NCBI GenBank assembly: GCA_024134725.1
Contig: CP099863.1
Span: 3,097,258-3,161,257, forward strand
Direction of reading: 5' to 3'
Length of the DNA stretch: 64,000 nucleotides
Source: Bacillus sp. 1780r2a1
GTDB taxonomy: Bacteria; Bacillota; Bacilli; Bacillales; Bacillaceae_H
Made by a program: the position numbers and the translations under genes
Notes under the pieces: model-generated
What the model saw: only the letters and a program-made list of their open reading frames with translations
Database searches by the model: none
Told to the model about the DNA's origin: nothing
Part shown: in pieces, positions 26,280-36,562 of the stretch
Numbering within the stretch: position 1 is the first letter of the stretch
Layout of the letters: each line of letters opens with the position of its first letter

Positions 26280-26672
26280 CTATTTCCCTCCTCTAACGAC
26301 AGTTTGTAGAGAATTAAATTTACCGTTAAGACGATCAATTAATGCTTCATAATAAATTTGATTTTCTGCCATTGCAGTCATTTCTTTATCTAAATCAATT
26401 CCGTTACCATTTTCTTGGTATGCGTAATTTGTTGTTGAAATAACAGCTGCTTGTTCCGATGATTTTGAGAATTCAATATGCTTCTCATTTGTGCGATAAG
26501 CTTTCAATGAATGTTGAAGCTCTGCCTGAAATTGATTCTTTCGAGATACATCTTTAGCCTTATAGTTTGGCGTATCTACATTTGCAATGTTTTGAGAAAT
26601 TGTTTGCTGCTTAAGCATTGAATAGTTCAGACCATGCTCTAATGACTGAATTGTTCCTGAAAATAAACTCAT
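26280..26672 (-). CDS. flgB: Flagellar proximal rod protein FlgB, first gene of fla/che operon
   Basis: FlgB is a proximal rod protein exported through the flagellar type III gate. The 130-residue product begins MSLFSGTIQSLEHGL and has the rod signature (SQNIANVDTPNYKAKDVSRK). I choose the ATG at 26670-26672 because AGGTG lies six bases upstream. The in-frame GTG at 26679-26681 is part of that binding site. It opens the roughly 26-kb fla/che operon, with promoter candidates about 65-190 bp upstream. Confidence 0.95.
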   Translation of the reverse strand: MSLFSGTIQSLEHGLNYSMLKQQTISQNIANVDTPNYKAKDVSRKNQFQAELQHSLKAYRTNEKHIEFSKSSEQAAVISTTNYAYQENGNGIDLDKEMTAMAENQIYYEALIDRLNGKFNSLQTVVRGGK

Positions 26673-26735
26673 ATAGGACACCTACTTACCATGTTTGGTT
26701 TTTTGACAAATTTCGACTTTTATACCATAAAGCCT

Positions 26736-26764
26736 ATTGTAAAAAAAAGTATGGTTCTTGTCTA
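26736..26764 (-). promoter_or_regulatory. sigma-A-type promoter of the fla/che operon
   Basis: On the minus strand a -35 TAGACA (26759-26764) and -10 TACAAT (26736-26741) are separated by 17 bp. Transcription would begin about 57 nt before the flgB ATG. I see no convincing sigma-D element (TAAA / GCCGATAA type) here, although one is known upstream of flgB in B. subtilis. Confidence 0.6.
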
Positions 26765-26837
26765 TACCTAACAAGGAACTTTTGTACTACATTACTAAAA
26801 TTTATCATTGAATTAACAAATCTATTTTAACACCTAT

Positions 26838-26866
26838 AAAATAGGTTCGTGCTCTTTTTTCGACAA
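26838..26866 (-). promoter_or_regulatory. Second, distal sigma-A-type promoter candidate for fla/che
   Basis: A -35 TTGTCG (26861-26866) and -10 TATTTT (26838-26843) are 17 bp apart on the minus strand. The -10 is embedded in the interrupted palindrome CCTAT-AAA-ATAGG (26833-26845). It is weaker than the proximal candidate because the region is very AT-rich. Confidence 0.4.
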
Positions 26867-26887
26867 AATACACTAAATATAATTAAT

Positions 26888-26930
26888 AAGACTCTTATAA
26901 ATTACTTTTAATGTAATTTATAAGAGTCTT
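26888..26930. repeat. Perfect 18-bp inverted repeat between codY and flgB
   Basis: The arms 26888-26905 and 26913-26930 are perfectly complementary, with a 7-base loop. It lies in the 490-bp non-coding gap (26673-27162), between the codY terminator and the flgB promoters. No T tract follows on either strand. A second terminator, an operator or a processing site are all possible. Confidence 0.7.
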
Positions 26931-27113
26931 AAATACTAAAAATTGAAAGATTAATCGATTTTAAGTATAGTCTTAATGGATTATATTTATTCAAATTAAC
27001 TAGTTCTTTATGATCTTTTGGTGTTTCAATTAAAAATTAAACAAAAATGATAATAGTTCTATTAACTCGCATTTTATATAAAAAAGGTACTTTTTCAGGA
27101 GAGAAACCTTAAC

Positions 27114-27153
27114 AAAAAAAGAGACCTTTGACTGCTAGTCAAAGGTCTCTTTA
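27114..27153 (-). terminator. Rho-independent terminator of the xerC-hslVU-codY operon
   Basis: The arms 27120-27133 and 27137-27150 form a perfect 14-bp stem with a 3-base loop. On the minus strand a run of seven T follows the stem. It lies 10 bp after the codY stop and should insulate the fla/che operon from codY transcription. Confidence 0.92.
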
Positions 27154-27162
27154 CTCTAACGA

Positions 27163-27942
27163 TTAGTTTGATTTTAATTTTGCTAATTCAACAAGAAACT
27201 TGCTGTTTAATACTTTAATATACGTTCCTTTCATTCCTAGAGAACGTGACTCAATTACACCAGCACTTTCAAGCTTACGAAGTGCATTTACAATTACAGA
27301 GCGTGTAATTCCTACACGGTCAGCAATTTTACTTGCTACTAATAAACCTTCATTGCCATTTAACTCTTCAAAAATATGCTCAATTGCTTCTAACTCACTG
27401 TATGATAGTGAACTAATAGCCATTTGAACAACTGCTTTACTACGAGCTTCCTCTTCAATCTCTTCAGCTTTCTCACGAAGAATCTCCATACCAACTACAG
27501 TTGCCCCATATTCAGCTAGGATTAAATCATCATCTGCAAAGTTACGATCTAAACGAGCTAATACTAACGTACCTAATCTTTCCCCTCCACCAATAATTGG
27601 AACGATTGTTGTTAAACCAGCTTCAAAAAGCTCTTTGTTTTCAACAGGGAACGCTGTGTATTCGCTATTAATATCTAAGTTTGAAGATGTTTCAGAAATG
27701 TTGAATAAGTTTTGCGTATACTCTTCTGGGAATTGACGTGCTTCTAACATACCCTTCATACGGTCATTTTCAATCTGTTGTTTAACTGCAATTCCTAACA
27801 ACTTACCGCGACGACTAACGACAAACACGTTTGACTCGATAACTTCGCATAAAGTTTCAGCCATTTCTTTAAAGTTTACTGGTTTCCCAGCAGCCTTTTG
27901 TAACATCGCATTAATCTTTCTAGTTTTTCCTAATAAATCCAT
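27163..27942 (-). CDS. codY: Global nutrient-responsive transcription regulator CodY
   Basis: CodY senses GTP and branched-chain amino acids and represses stationary-phase, amino acid and motility genes during rich growth. The 259-residue protein has an N-terminal GAF domain ([36 protein letters not shown]). A C-terminal winged helix-turn-helix follows ([31 protein letters not shown], about 203-235). It is the last gene of the xerC-hslV-hslU-codY operon and directly precedes the flagellar operon, a known CodY target in B. subtilis. Confidence 0.97.
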   Translation of the reverse strand: MDLLGKTRKINAMLQKAAGKPVNFKEMAETLCEVIESNVFVVSRRGKLLGIAVKQQIENDRMKGMLEARQFPEEYTQNLFNISETSSNLDINSEYTAFPVENKELFEAGLTTIVPIIGGGERLGTLVLARLDRNFADDDLILAEYGATVVGMEILREKAEEIEEEARSKAVVQMAISSLSYSELEAIEHIFEELNGNEGLLVASKIADRVGITRSVIVNALRKLESAGVIESRSLGMKGTYIKVLNSKFLVELAKLKSN

Positions 27943-27976
27943 TATTCTTGTTCCTCCTGAAATCTCTATTCTATAC

Positions 27977-29377
27977 CTATAAAATAAATTGACTTAAATC
28001 TTTATTTTTCGCAATCTTTTCTAACTTACTTTCCACGTATTGAGGAGTAATAACGATCTTTTCTAACGTGACTTCTGGCGCTTCAAATGATAGGTCTTCG
28101 AGTAACCTTTCAAGAATAGTATGAAGTCTTCTTGCCCCAATATTATCCGTATCTTGGTTAACATGAAAGGCAATTTCTGCAATCTTACGTATAGCATCGT
28201 CAGAAAATTCAATTTGTATACCTTCAGTTTCCAATAATGCTACATATTGTTTTAATAGTGCATTATCTGGTTCAACTAAAATACTCATAAAATCTTCTAC
28301 CGTTAATTTTGTCAACTCAACACGAATTGGAAAACGCCCTTGTAATTCCGGAATTAAATCCGAAGGCTTGGAAACATGAAACGCACCCGCAGCAATAAAT
28401 AACACATGATCTGTCTTAATTGCTCCATACTTTGTTACAATTGTAGAACCTTCTACAATTGGAAGGATATCGCGTTGCACACCTTCACGTGATACATCCG
28501 CCGAAGAAGAATTACCGCTTTTTTGAGCAATTTTGTCAATTTCATCAATAAAGATAATTCCATACTGTTCTGCACGATGAATGGCTTCTTGTGTCACTTC
28601 ATCCATATCAATTAATTTTTGTGCTTCTTCGTTTGTTAACACTTTACGAGCTTCTTTCACCGTAAGTTTACGCTTTTTCTGTTTCTTTGGCATAAAGTTA
28701 CTTAAAGCATCTTGCATATTCATCCCCATCTGTTCCATACCCGAACCTTGAAGCATATCAAACATTGAAGGTTGCTGTTCTTCTACCTCAATTGTTACAT
28801 AATGATCCTCAAGCTCTCCAAGGGCTAACTGATGAGCGACTTGCTTACGCTTTGTTTCAACATTTACTTCTTCTTCTTGTTCTGCTTGAGTATCGGCTTG
28901 CTGTGAATTATTGGAGAAAATCATTTCAAATGGATTTTTAAATGCCTGTTGCTTTTTCTTGCTTGGAACTAAAAGTTCAACAAGACGCTTATTGGCATTT
29001 CTTTGCGCACTATCCGATACAGAAACCATTTTTTCTTCTTTCACTAATCGAACTGATGTCTCCACTAAATCACGGACCATTGATTCTACATCACGACCAA
29101 CGTAACCTACTTCTGTAAACTTTGTTGCTTCTACTTTAATAAAGGGTGCACCAACAAGCTTCGCAAGTCTGCGTGCAATCTCTGTTTTACCAACACCAGT
29201 GGGCCCAATCATTAAAATGTTTTTGGGAACAACTTCATCTTTCAAAGCTTCATTTAGTAAGCTACGTCGATAACGATTTCTTAGCGCAACGGCAACCGCT
29301 TTTTTTGCACTTGTTTGGCCAACAATATATTGATCAAGCTTTTCAACTATTTGTCGAGGCGTTAAATGAGAATTCAT
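27977..29377 (-). CDS. hslU: ATPase subunit of the HslUV protease (ClpY)
   Basis: HslU is the AAA+ unfoldase that feeds substrates to HslV. The 466-residue protein has Walker [10 protein letters not shown] (58-66), a large I-domain insertion (about 110-245, with an acidic Gln/Glu-rich stretch), Walker [13 protein letters not shown], and sensor/arginine regions ([29 protein letters not shown]). The C-terminus ends with the hydrophobic tail used to dock HslV. The gene follows hslV by 15 bp. Confidence 0.97.
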   Translation of the reverse strand: MNSHLTPRQIVEKLDQYIVGQTSAKKAVAVALRNRYRRSLLNEALKDEVVPKNILMIGPTGVGKTEIARRLAKLVGAPFIKVEATKFTEVGYVGRDVESMVRDLVETSVRLVKEEKMVSVSDSAQRNANKRLVELLVPSKKKQQAFKNPFEMIFSNNSQQADTQAEQEEEVNVETKRKQVAHQLALGELEDHYVTIEVEEQQPSMFDMLQGSGMEQMGMNMQDALSNFMPKKQKKRKLTVKEARKVLTNEEAQKLIDMDEVTQEAIHRAEQYGIIFIDEIDKIAQKSGNSSSADVSREGVQRDILPIVEGSTIVTKYGAIKTDHVLFIAAGAFHVSKPSDLIPELQGRFPIRVELTKLTVEDFMSILVEPDNALLKQYVALLETEGIQIEFSDDAIRKIAEIAFHVNQDTDNIGARRLHTILERLLEDLSFEAPEVTLEKIVITPQYVESKLEKIAKNKDLSQFIL

Positions 29378-29392
29378 AGAAAATCCCCTTTC

Positions 29393-29935
29393 CTACAGTT
29401 CTTCTACAATAATTTGATTATTCGTATACACACAAATCTCACTTGCAACATCCAAAGCAGCTTTTGCAATTTCTTTTGCAGTTAAATGTTCTCCGGCATG
29501 CTGTTTTAATGCACGGCCAGCCGATAATGCATAATTCCCACCAGAACCGATAGCTAAAATTCCATCATCAGGCTCAATGACCTCACCTGTTCCCGAAACC
29601 AATAATAGGCTATCTCTGTTCATCACAATCAGCATAGCTTCTAGTTTGCGTAAAACTTTATCACTTCGCCATTGCTTTGCTAATTCAACTGATGCACGCT
29701 GTAAATTGCCATTATATTCTTCTAGCTTGCTCTCAAACATTTCGAACAATGTGAACGCATCAGCAACTGAACCTGCAAACCCGGCTAAAACCTGTCCTTG
29801 AAATAAGCGACGCACTTTTTTAGCTGTATGCTTCATTACAACAGCATTTCCAAACGTCACTTGCCCATCACCTGACATAGCGCATTGACCATTATGTTGA
29901 ACGGCAAAAATCGTTGTAGCATGAAATGTAGACAT
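29393..29935 (-). CDS. hslV: Peptidase subunit of the HslUV protease (ClpQ/CodW)
   Basis: HslV is the proteasome-like peptidase. The 180-residue protein begins [16 protein letters not shown]. In B. subtilis CodW the corresponding protein keeps residues before the usual catalytic threonine and uses an N-terminal serine, and this sequence has the same MS- start. SGDGQVTFG and [16 protein letters not shown] are the conserved core segments. It lies between xerC and hslU with AAGGAGGAG upstream. Confidence 0.96.
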   Translation of the reverse strand: MSTFHATTIFAVQHNGQCAMSGDGQVTFGNAVVMKHTAKKVRRLFQGQVLAGFAGSVADAFTLFEMFESKLEEYNGNLQRASVELAKQWRSDKVLRKLEAMLIVMNRDSLLLVSGTGEVIEPDDGILAIGSGGNYALSAGRALKQHAGEHLTAKEIAKAALDVASEICVYTNNQIIVEEL

Positions 29936-29953
29936 AATAACTAACTCCTCCTT

Positions 29954-30856
29954 CTATGCACGAGGATGATGATTCATATATACTGTTTTTAACCGATCCT
30001 TCGTTACATGCGTATATATTTGAGTTGTGGATAAATTTTCATGACCAAGTAGCTCTTGAACCGTACGTAAGTCAGCTCCTTCGTTTAATAAGTGCGTAGC
30101 AAAGGTATGACGTAAAACGTGAGGACTAATATGTATGTTCTCTGCTGTTTTATTCATAAGGTTTTCAATAACTAACCGAATACCTCGATCCGTCAATGGT
30201 GTTCCGCGATTATTTAAAAAGAGCGCATTCGTTTTGGTAGCGCTTTTGCTTTTTAACTGCACTCGCCCATTCTGTATATATGTATGAAGAGAATTCTTTG
30301 CATATTTACCAAATGGAACGTAGCGCTGTTTTTTTCCTTTTCCATGCACAAGAAGCGTTTGAAGTGAAAAGTCAATATCACTTAGCTGAATGGTTGCACA
30401 TTCGCTCACACGAATTCCCGTAGCATACATTAATTCAAGGATTGCTTGATTACGTTGCCCGAGAGGCGTACTATGATCATTTAGTTCAAACAGTTTCATC
30501 AGCTCTTCAGCATAAAGAAAGCGCGGCGTGTACTGATCTTTTTTCGGCAATGAAACAAGCACAAACGGATTTTCAATCACTATTTGTTCACGATACAAGT
30601 ATCGATAAAAGCTTCGTAAACACGAAATCTTTCTCGACATTGATTTTTTTGAATATGACTTTTCATATAACCTTGTTAAAAACAGTCTCGCATCTGCATA
30701 TGTAACATCTTGTAAATTTTGTATTTGTTCTGCTTCTAAAAAAGAAATGAACGACTCAATATCTTTTTCATAGCAATCAACTGTATATTGTGAATAGTTC
30801 TTTTCAATTTGTAAATATTCTAGGAAGGAATTTAAAGAAACTTTAACAAATTCCAC
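29954..30856 (-). CDS. xerC: Tyrosine recombinase XerC (CodV)
   Basis: XerC (CodV) acts with XerD at dif sites to resolve chromosome dimers. The 300-residue protein has a SAM-like N-terminal domain and a catalytic domain. The active-site residues are Arg in YATGIRVSE, Lys in HGKGKKQRY, His-x-x-Arg in HVLRHTFATHLL, His in LGHENLSTTQ and nucleophile Tyr in IYTHV. The start is a GTG at 30854-30856, six bases after AGGTG. It opens the xerC-hslVU-codY operon. Confidence 0.95.
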   Translation of the reverse strand: MEFVKVSLNSFLEYLQIEKNYSQYTVDCYEKDIESFISFLEAEQIQNLQDVTYADARLFLTRLYEKSYSKKSMSRKISCLRSFYRYLYREQIVIENPFVLVSLPKKDQYTPRFLYAEELMKLFELNDHSTPLGQRNQAILELMYATGIRVSECATIQLSDIDFSLQTLLVHGKGKKQRYVPFGKYAKNSLHTYIQNGRVQLKSKSATKTNALFLNNRGTPLTDRGIRLVIENLMNKTAENIHISPHVLRHTFATHLLNEGADLRTVQELLGHENLSTTQIYTHVTKDRLKTVYMNHHPRA

Positions 30857-30870
30857 TCATATCACCTCAC

Positions 30871-30911
30871 AAGGGCTACTAAATATTATCACAATTCAGT
30901 AGCCCTTGCAA
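30871..30911 (-). promoter_or_regulatory. sigma-A promoter of xerC-hslVU-codY inside a 10-bp inverted repeat
   Basis: On the minus strand a -35 TTGCAA (30906-30911), a 17-bp spacer and an extended -10 TGA-TAATAT (30883-30888) make a good promoter, with start near 30876. The arms of an inverted repeat (AAGGGCTACT 30871-30880 and AGTAGCCCTT 30898-30907) straddle the -10. One arm reaches the -35 and the other covers the start site. This layout would suit a repressor site. Confidence 0.65.
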
Positions 30912-30920
30912 ATAATTTCG

Positions 30921-32225
30921 TTATTTTGTTGTAAAATTCTGAATAGTTTCTAATGCTCTTGTAGCCAGCGCTTCATTTCGCTCTTTTTTGTTTTTGATAC
31001 GGACTTCTAGCTCTTTAAACAAGCCAAAATTTGCGTTCATCGGTTGGAAATTTTTCGCGCTCGTATGCGTGATGTAGTGAGCCATACTTCCAATCGCTGT
31101 TTCTTGAGGCAACACGACTAGCTCTTCCCCTAACACGTAACGGGCTGCATTCATTCCAGCCATTAAACCGCTAGCAGCAGATTCAACATAACCTTCTACT
31201 CCGGTCATTTGACCAGCAAAAAACAAGTCATCGCGTTCGCGATACTGATAAGTTGGACGAAGTAGCTTCGGAGAGTTAATGAACGTATTGCGGTGCATTA
31301 CTCCATAGCGAACAACTTCAGCATTTTCAAGGCCAGGAATTAAGCTTAATACTTCTTTTTGAGCTCCCCATTTTAAGTGCGTTTGGAAGCCGACAATATT
31401 ATAAAGAGTCCCTGCTGCATCGTCTTGACGTAGTTGTACAACTGCATAAGGTCGTTTACCTGTTTTTGGATCTTCTAAACCTACAGGCTTAAGTGGACCA
31501 AACAGCATCGTTTTTTCTCCGCGCGCTGCCATTACTTCAATTGGCATACAACCCTCAAAGTAGATCTCCTTTTCAAACTCTTTTAAGGGTACAACTTCAG
31601 CATCAATTAATGCTTGATGAAACTTCGTAAATTCTTCTTTTGTCATTGGGCAGTTTAAATACGCTGCTTCCCCTTTATCATAACGTGACTTTAAGTATAC
31701 TTTGTCCATATCAATGCTGTCTTTTTCAATGATTGGAGCTGCCGCATCATAAAAGTAAAGATAGTCTTCACCTGTTAAAGTACGGAGTTGTTCTGATAAA
31801 TCCTTTGATGTCAATGGACCTGTTGCAATAATTGTTGGCCCTTCTGGAATCTTTGTAATTTCTTCGTGTACAACTTCAACATTCGGGTGGTTTTTTACAC
31901 TTTCAGTAACGCGCGCTGCGAACTCATGACGATCTACAGCTAAAGCGCCACCTGCCGGAACTGCGCACGCATCTGCTGATTCGATAATAATTGAGTCTAG
32001 CTTACGCATCTCTTCTTTTAATACTCCAACTGCATTTGTTAAAGTGTTCGCACGCAGTGAATTACTACATACTAATTCTGCAAATTTATCTGTATGATGC
32101 GCTGGTGTCTGCTTTACCGGACGCATTTCATAAAGTCTTACTTTTAATCCTCTTTTCGCAATTTGCCAAGCAGCCTCGCTTCCAGCAAGACCGGCACCGA
32201 TTACGTTAATTACTTGTTCTGTCAT
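30921..32225 (-). CDS. trmFO: tRNA (uracil-54-C5) methyltransferase TrmFO
   Basis: TrmFO makes 5-methyluridine at position 54 of the tRNA T-loop, using methylenetetrahydrofolate and FADH2. I place the start at the ATG at 32223-32225 ([20 protein letters not shown], 434 residues), seven bases after GGAGG. The longer frame has no binding site. The N-terminal dinucleotide fold GAGLAGSEA, the [12 protein letters not shown] motif and the C-terminal [16 protein letters not shown]-binding segment match the family. It has its own promoter upstream. Confidence 0.96.
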   Translation of the reverse strand: MTEQVINVIGAGLAGSEAAWQIAKRGLKVRLYEMRPVKQTPAHHTDKFAELVCSNSLRANTLTNAVGVLKEEMRKLDSIIIESADACAVPAGGALAVDRHEFAARVTESVKNHPNVEVVHEEITKIPEGPTIIATGPLTSKDLSEQLRTLTGEDYLYFYDAAAPIIEKDSIDMDKVYLKSRYDKGEAAYLNCPMTKEEFTKFHQALIDAEVVPLKEFEKEIYFEGCMPIEVMAARGEKTMLFGPLKPVGLEDPKTGKRPYAVVQLRQDDAAGTLYNIVGFQTHLKWGAQKEVLSLIPGLENAEVVRYGVMHRNTFINSPKLLRPTYQYRERDDLFFAGQMTGVEGYVESAASGLMAGMNAARYVLGEELVVLPQETAIGSMAHYITHTSAKNFQPMNANFGLFKELEVRIKNKKERNEALATRALETIQNFTTK

Positions 32226-32261
32226 GTTCAATCCTCCAACTAAAATATCAAACAAAGAAGT

Positions 32262-32270
32262 ATTATAACA
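32262..32270 (-). promoter_or_regulatory. Extended -10 promoter of trmFO
   Basis: On the minus strand TGT-TATAAT (-10 at 32262-32267) is a perfect extended -10. The -35 region (TAAACA, 18 bp further up) matches only four of six positions. Initiation would be about 30 nt before the trmFO ATG. Confidence 0.55.
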
Positions 32271-32327
32271 TACCTTTTTTCTGTTTGTTTAATCGTTTAT
32301 TTCCACTCGCTGCTACTTTTTTTCTCA

Positions 32328-32400
32328 AAAAAATACGACGCCATGTAAATGAGTCGCTAAGAACGTTTCCATTTTAGCACACTACCTCATGTCGTCGCAC
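32328..32400 (-). terminator. Long hairpin terminator of topA
   Basis: On the minus strand an outer stem (32388-32399 with 32334-32345, one real mismatch plus a G-U pair) encloses inner GAG/CTC and GCTAA/TTAGC pairings. It is followed by seven T (32327-32333 region). It lies between the topA stop and the trmFO promoter. Confidence 0.6.
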
Positions 32401-32465
32401 TTATATCCTTCATAAAAATCCATCATTCATCGTTACAATTTATTCCACAGAGCTGATTGTACTTC

Positions 32466-34541
32466 TTATTGCTGCGTTTCTTCCTTATAATCACAGCTTG
32501 TGCACACTACCTGCGTTCCTTTTTTCTGCTTTTTCTCTACGAGTAAACTCTCACATTTTGGACATTTTCTAGCAATTGGCTTATCCCAAGAGATAAATTC
32601 ACAGCTAGGAAAACGATCACAGCCGTAGAAAGTACGTTTCTTCTTGGATTTGCGTTCTACGATGTTTCCTTCTTCACACGTTGGACACTTCACACCAATT
32701 TCTTTAACAATTGGCTTCGTATTGCGGCATTCCGGGAAATTTGAACATGCCATGAACTTTCCATAGCGTCCCATTTTAAATACCATTGGTGATCCACAAG
32801 ATTCACAGTCTTCTCCAGCAGGTTCGTCTTTGATCTCTACTTCTCGCATTTCTTTTTCTGCTTTTTCAAGCCTCTTTTCAAAATCGCGATAAAATTCGTC
32901 AATAACTTTAACCCACTGCACGCTTCCTTCTTCCACTTTATCAAGATCGGTTTCCATTTTAGCTGTGAATTCAACATCTAAAATTTCAGGGAAGAATTCT
33001 AAAATAAGTTCTAGCACAATTCCACCAAGCTCAGTTGGTACAAAGCGCTTATTCTCTAGAGCAACATATCCGCGCTTTTGTATCGTATCAAGCGTTGGTG
33101 CATAGGTTGATGGCCTTCCTATTCCCAACTCTTCAAGCGTTTTAACTAATCTTGCTTCCGTGTAACGCGGTGGCGGCTGCGTATAATGTTGTTTTGGCTC
33201 AATATCTTTTGAATAAGCTACTTCCCCTTCTTCTAGGTTAGGAAGTTGCTTTTCTTTTTCTTCAACTTGGTCATCGCTACCTTCTACATATAGCTTCATA
33301 AACCCAGGAAATTTCACTTTTGAACCATTTGCCCGAAACGTTACTTCACCATTTTTTAAGTCAACAGCCATAGTATCCATTACTGCTGAAGACATTTGAC
33401 TGGCTAAGAAACGTTCCCACACAAGCTTATATAAACGAAACTGATCTCTCGATAAGAATTCCTTTACATCCGAAGGCTTACGCATTGCTGAAGTTGGCCG
33501 AATTGCTTCGTGAGCATCCTGTGAGTTGGTTTGTTTCTTTTCTTTTTTCTTTTCTTGTGCCAAATAATCATTGCCATATGCGTTTAAAATATATTCTTTT
33601 GCTTCTTCTTGCGCCGTTTCAGAGATTCGGGTTGAATCAGTACGCATGTACGTAATTAAACCAACGGTTCCTTCTTTTCCTAAATCAATACCTTCGTATA
33701 ACTGCTGTGCAATCATCATTGTTTTCTTTGCTCTAAAGTTCAGCTTTCGTGCTGCTTCTTGTTGAAGAGAAGAAGTTGTAAAGGAAGGAGCAGGATTTCG
33801 CTTTCTTTCTTTTTTTGTTACTTTTGAAATCTTAAACTCGTTACCTTCTACCGTCTGAAGAATGGCTTTTACTTCTTCTTCATTAGAAAGGTTTGCCTTC
33901 TTTCCTTTGTACTCAATTAATGATCCCTCAAACTGATCGTTATCTTTTTGGAAAGTTGCTTGAACCGTCCAATACTCTTCTGGCTCAAAGTCCGTAATTT
34001 CTTTTTCACGATCAATGATTAAGCGTACTGCAATGGATTGAACACGTCCAGCACTTAATCCTTTTTTCACTTTCTTCCATAGTAACGGACTAATGTTATA
34101 TCCCACTAATCGGTCCAAAATACGTCTTGCTTGCTGTGCATCAACTAAATCCATATTGATTGCACGTGGATGTTTAAAAGACTCTTTGATGGCATCTTTT
34201 GTAATTTCATTAAATACAACGCGACAGTCTGATGCAATATCTACATCTAAGCTATGAGCTAAGTGCCATGCAATAGCTTCACCTTCACGATCTGGATCGG
34301 CTGCTAAATAGATTTTTTTCGCTTTTTTAGCCGCTGTTTTCAAATCTTTTAGTACCGGTCCTTTACCTCGAATGGTAATATATCTTGGATCGTAGTTGTG
34401 TTCTGTATCAATTCCCATTTGACTTTTTGGTAAATCGCGAACATGTCCCATCGATGCTTTTACTTTATATTTTTTTCCTAAATATCGCTCAATTGTTTTA
34501 GCCTTAGCAGGCGATTCTACAATTACTAGGTAGTCAGACAT
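32466..34541 (-). CDS. topA: DNA topoisomerase I
   Basis: TopA relaxes negatively supercoiled DNA by transient single-strand breakage. The 691-residue protein begins with the Toprim domain ([18 protein letters not shown]; acidic DPDREGEAI near 83-90) and carries the active-site tyrosine Y298 in ITYMRTDS. It ends with three Cys4 zinc-binding modules from about residue 575 ([30 protein letters not shown]). Length and domains are those of B. subtilis TopA. AGGAGGAG precedes the ATG. Confidence 0.97.
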   Translation of the reverse strand: MSDYLVIVESPAKAKTIERYLGKKYKVKASMGHVRDLPKSQMGIDTEHNYDPRYITIRGKGPVLKDLKTAAKKAKKIYLAADPDREGEAIAWHLAHSLDVDIASDCRVVFNEITKDAIKESFKHPRAINMDLVDAQQARRILDRLVGYNISPLLWKKVKKGLSAGRVQSIAVRLIIDREKEITDFEPEEYWTVQATFQKDNDQFEGSLIEYKGKKANLSNEEEVKAILQTVEGNEFKISKVTKKERKRNPAPSFTTSSLQQEAARKLNFRAKKTMMIAQQLYEGIDLGKEGTVGLITYMRTDSTRISETAQEEAKEYILNAYGNDYLAQEKKKEKKQTNSQDAHEAIRPTSAMRKPSDVKEFLSRDQFRLYKLVWERFLASQMSSAVMDTMAVDLKNGEVTFRANGSKVKFPGFMKLYVEGSDDQVEEKEKQLPNLEEGEVAYSKDIEPKQHYTQPPPRYTEARLVKTLEELGIGRPSTYAPTLDTIQKRGYVALENKRFVPTELGGIVLELILEFFPEILDVEFTAKMETDLDKVEEGSVQWVKVIDEFYRDFEKRLEKAEKEMREVEIKDEPAGEDCESCGSPMVFKMGRYGKFMACSNFPECRNTKPIVKEIGVKCPTCEEGNIVERKSKKKRTFYGCDRFPSCEFISWDKPIARKCPKCESLLVEKKQKKGTQVVCTSCDYKEETQQ

Positions 34542-34604
34542 CTATTTGCTCCTCCTCAAGAGGTAAAATAAAACCTTCATTATTAATTAATCTTTTTTTA
34601 TCAT

Positions 34605-34613
34605 ATTGTATCA
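34605..34613 (-). promoter_or_regulatory. Possible extended -10 promoter of topA
   Basis: TGA-TACAAT on the minus strand (-10 at 34605-34610) lies about 65 bp before the topA ATG. It has no recognisable -35. It is the best candidate in the 149-bp dprA-topA gap, but the sequence is very AT-rich. Confidence 0.3.
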
Positions 34614-34690
34614 AATGCTTTTCTCTAAATTTCGTTATGTTTCAGTAATACTCTTTCATCTTACAAATCATACATCTTTCCAAATAAAAA

Positions 34691-35581
34691 TTATCTGAGA
34701 CTTTGGAATCGATGTAATTCACTTATTATATCTGTAGGGTTTTGTACAAGCTTTGCCCCCATTTGAATCAACTTGTTTACTCCTTTTGAAGCATCATCTG
34801 TAATAGGGCCAGGTATAGCAAATACTTCTCTTCCTTGCTGAAGTGCTTGGTCAGCTGTAATAAATGAACCACTTCGCTCTTTAGCTTGAACCACAACTGT
34901 ACCACTTGTCAAGCCACTAATGATTCGATTCCGTTTTGGAAAGTGCCACTTGGCTGGTTTAGTGGGTGGTGGATACTCTGATACTAAAAGGTGGTGACGA
35001 GCAATTTCATTTGCTAATGGAAGATTATGCTTTGGATAGATATTATAAAAGCCACTTCCTAAAACTGCAATAGTTTTTGCTTGTTTAGCAACAGCTAACT
35101 GATGAGCAGCCGTGTCAATACCTAAGGCTAATCCGCTTACAATTACAAATTGATCATGAAGCAATGGAGCTAAAACTGATTGTATAGCATCATATCCGTA
35201 TTGAGTCGGCTGTCTAGTTCCAACCACGCTTAAACAATCTTTATACTGAAATAATGACAAATCTCCTTTACAAAACAAAACCCAAGGTGGATCATAGATA
35301 TTTTTTAACAAATGGGGATATTCATCATCAATAATTGTTATACAGTAAATACTTTGCTCTTCATATTTATTTAGAATATCTTGTATTGGAATAGTTTGCA
35401 AATATTTTTTCACTTGACATGCTCGATTGAATGGAACCTGAAGAATTTGCTGAAGGTCATTCGGAGAATAATTGTACAGATGTTGAAGAGAAGAATCATA
35501 CTGGAGAAACGAAAAGATTTGCTTCCAAGTCAATAGCTGACAATGTGATAAGTGAATTATTTTTTTGCGCAACTCATCCAT
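34691..35581 (-). CDS. dprA: DNA processing protein DprA
   Basis: DprA binds incoming single-stranded DNA during natural transformation and loads RecA on it. The 296-residue protein has a small N-terminal helical region and the Rossmann-like DprA core (CLSVVGTRQPTQYGYD, IVSGLALGIDTAAHQLA, FPKRNRIISGLTSG, ALQQGREVFAIPG). The C-terminal DML1-like domain is absent or very short, as in other Bacillus DprA. It starts at ATG with GGAG upstream, immediately after the sucD terminator. Its promoter is therefore either in sucD or it depends on read-through. Confidence 0.95.
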   Translation of the reverse strand: MDELRKKIIHLSHCQLLTWKQIFSFLQYDSSLQHLYNYSPNDLQQILQVPFNRACQVKKYLQTIPIQDILNKYEEQSIYCITIIDDEYPHLLKNIYDPPWVLFCKGDLSLFQYKDCLSVVGTRQPTQYGYDAIQSVLAPLLHDQFVIVSGLALGIDTAAHQLAVAKQAKTIAVLGSGFYNIYPKHNLPLANEIARHHLLVSEYPPPTKPAKWHFPKRNRIISGLTSGTVVVQAKERSGSFITADQALQQGREVFAIPGPITDDASKGVNKLIQMGAKLVQNPTDIISELHRFQSLR

Positions 35582-35602
35582 ATCATCGACTCCTTTTATA
35601 GC

Positions 35603-35640
35603 ATAGAAAATAGTCCTCAGCGAGGAGGACTATTTTATGC
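35603..35640 (-). terminator. Rho-independent terminator after sucCD
   Basis: The arms 35607-35618 and 35625-35636 form a 12-bp stem (AAAATAGTCCTC) with a short loop. The outer GCATA/TATGC bases can extend it. It lies directly after the sucD stop and only about 20 bp before the dprA start, and it is A/T-flanked on both sides. Confidence 0.75.
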
Positions 35641-35641
35641 T

Positions 35642-36544
35642 TTAATGAGTTTTACATTTTTCTAATAAGCCTTGTTCTTTTAACACGCTAATTAATGTCT
35701 CACCCATTACAGACGGCGTTTCAGCAACTTTGATACCGCATTCATTCATTGTTTTGATCTTTTCAGCAGCCGTTCCTTTTCCACCAGAAATAATGGCACC
35801 AGCATGGCCCATACGTTTCCCTGGAGGTGCTGTTTGACCACCGATAAACCCTACTACAGGTTTTGTCATGTTTGCTTTAATCCACTCTGCAGCTTCTTCT
35901 TCTGCCGTACCACCAATTTCACCAATCATAATAACAGCATACGTCTCTTCGTCTTCGTTGAAGGCTTTTAGAACATCAATAAAGTTTGTACCATTAACTG
36001 GGTCTCCACCGATACCAACTGCTGTTGATTGACCAATTCCCGCTTCAGAAAGTTGATGTACTGCTTCATATGTTAACGTACCAGAGCGTGACACGACACC
36101 AACATGACCTTTTTTGTGAATATATCCTGGCATAATACCAATTTTACATTCTTCTGGTGTAATAACACCTGGGCAGTTTGGTCCTACAAGTCTAGTCTTT
36201 TTGCCTTCCATATAGCGCTTTACTTTTACCATATCTAATACCGGAATACCTTCTGTGATACAGATAACAAGATCTAAATCTGCATCAACTGCTTCAATAA
36301 TTGAGTCAGCCGCGAACGCAGGTGGCACGTAAACAACAGAAGCTGTAGCACCTGTTTTTTCTTTGGCTTCTAATACCGTATTAAAAACGGGCACGCCTTC
36401 AACTTCCATACCGCCTTTACCTGGTGTTACACCGCCGACGATCTGTGTGCCGTACTCTAACATCTGCGTTGTATGGAAAAGACCTACTCCGCCTGTTATA
36501 CCTTGTACAATTACTTTTGTGTCTTTATTAATAAATACGCTCAT
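35642..36544 (-). CDS. sucD: Succinyl-CoA synthetase alpha subunit
   Basis: SucD is the alpha subunit of the TCA cycle enzyme that converts succinyl-CoA to succinate with substrate-level phosphorylation. The 300-residue protein has a CoA-binding Rossmann domain ([20 protein letters not shown]) and the phosphohistidine loop [14 protein letters not shown] near residue 245. [13 protein letters not shown] is also conserved. It begins 18 bp after sucC with GGGGGAT upstream, forming the sucCD operon. Confidence 0.97.
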   Translation of the reverse strand: MSVFINKDTKVIVQGITGGVGLFHTTQMLEYGTQIVGGVTPGKGGMEVEGVPVFNTVLEAKEKTGATASVVYVPPAFAADSIIEAVDADLDLVICITEGIPVLDMVKVKRYMEGKKTRLVGPNCPGVITPEECKIGIMPGYIHKKGHVGVVSRSGTLTYEAVHQLSEAGIGQSTAVGIGGDPVNGTNFIDVLKAFNEDEETYAVIMIGEIGGTAEEEAAEWIKANMTKPVVGFIGGQTAPPGKRMGHAGAIISGGKGTAAEKIKTMNECGIKVAETPSVMGETLISVLKEQGLLEKCKTH

Positions 36545-36562
36545 TCCTATCCCCCAGCCTTT

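Noticed and set aside
26682-26890. Sigma-D promoter upstream of flgB
   Set aside because: A sigma-D promoter is known here in B. subtilis, but no TAAA / GCCGATAA-type pair with 14-16 bp spacing could be found.
34542-34690. Terminator after dprA
   Set aside because: The dprA-topA gap is AT-rich but contains no stable stem with a T run, so I do not call one.
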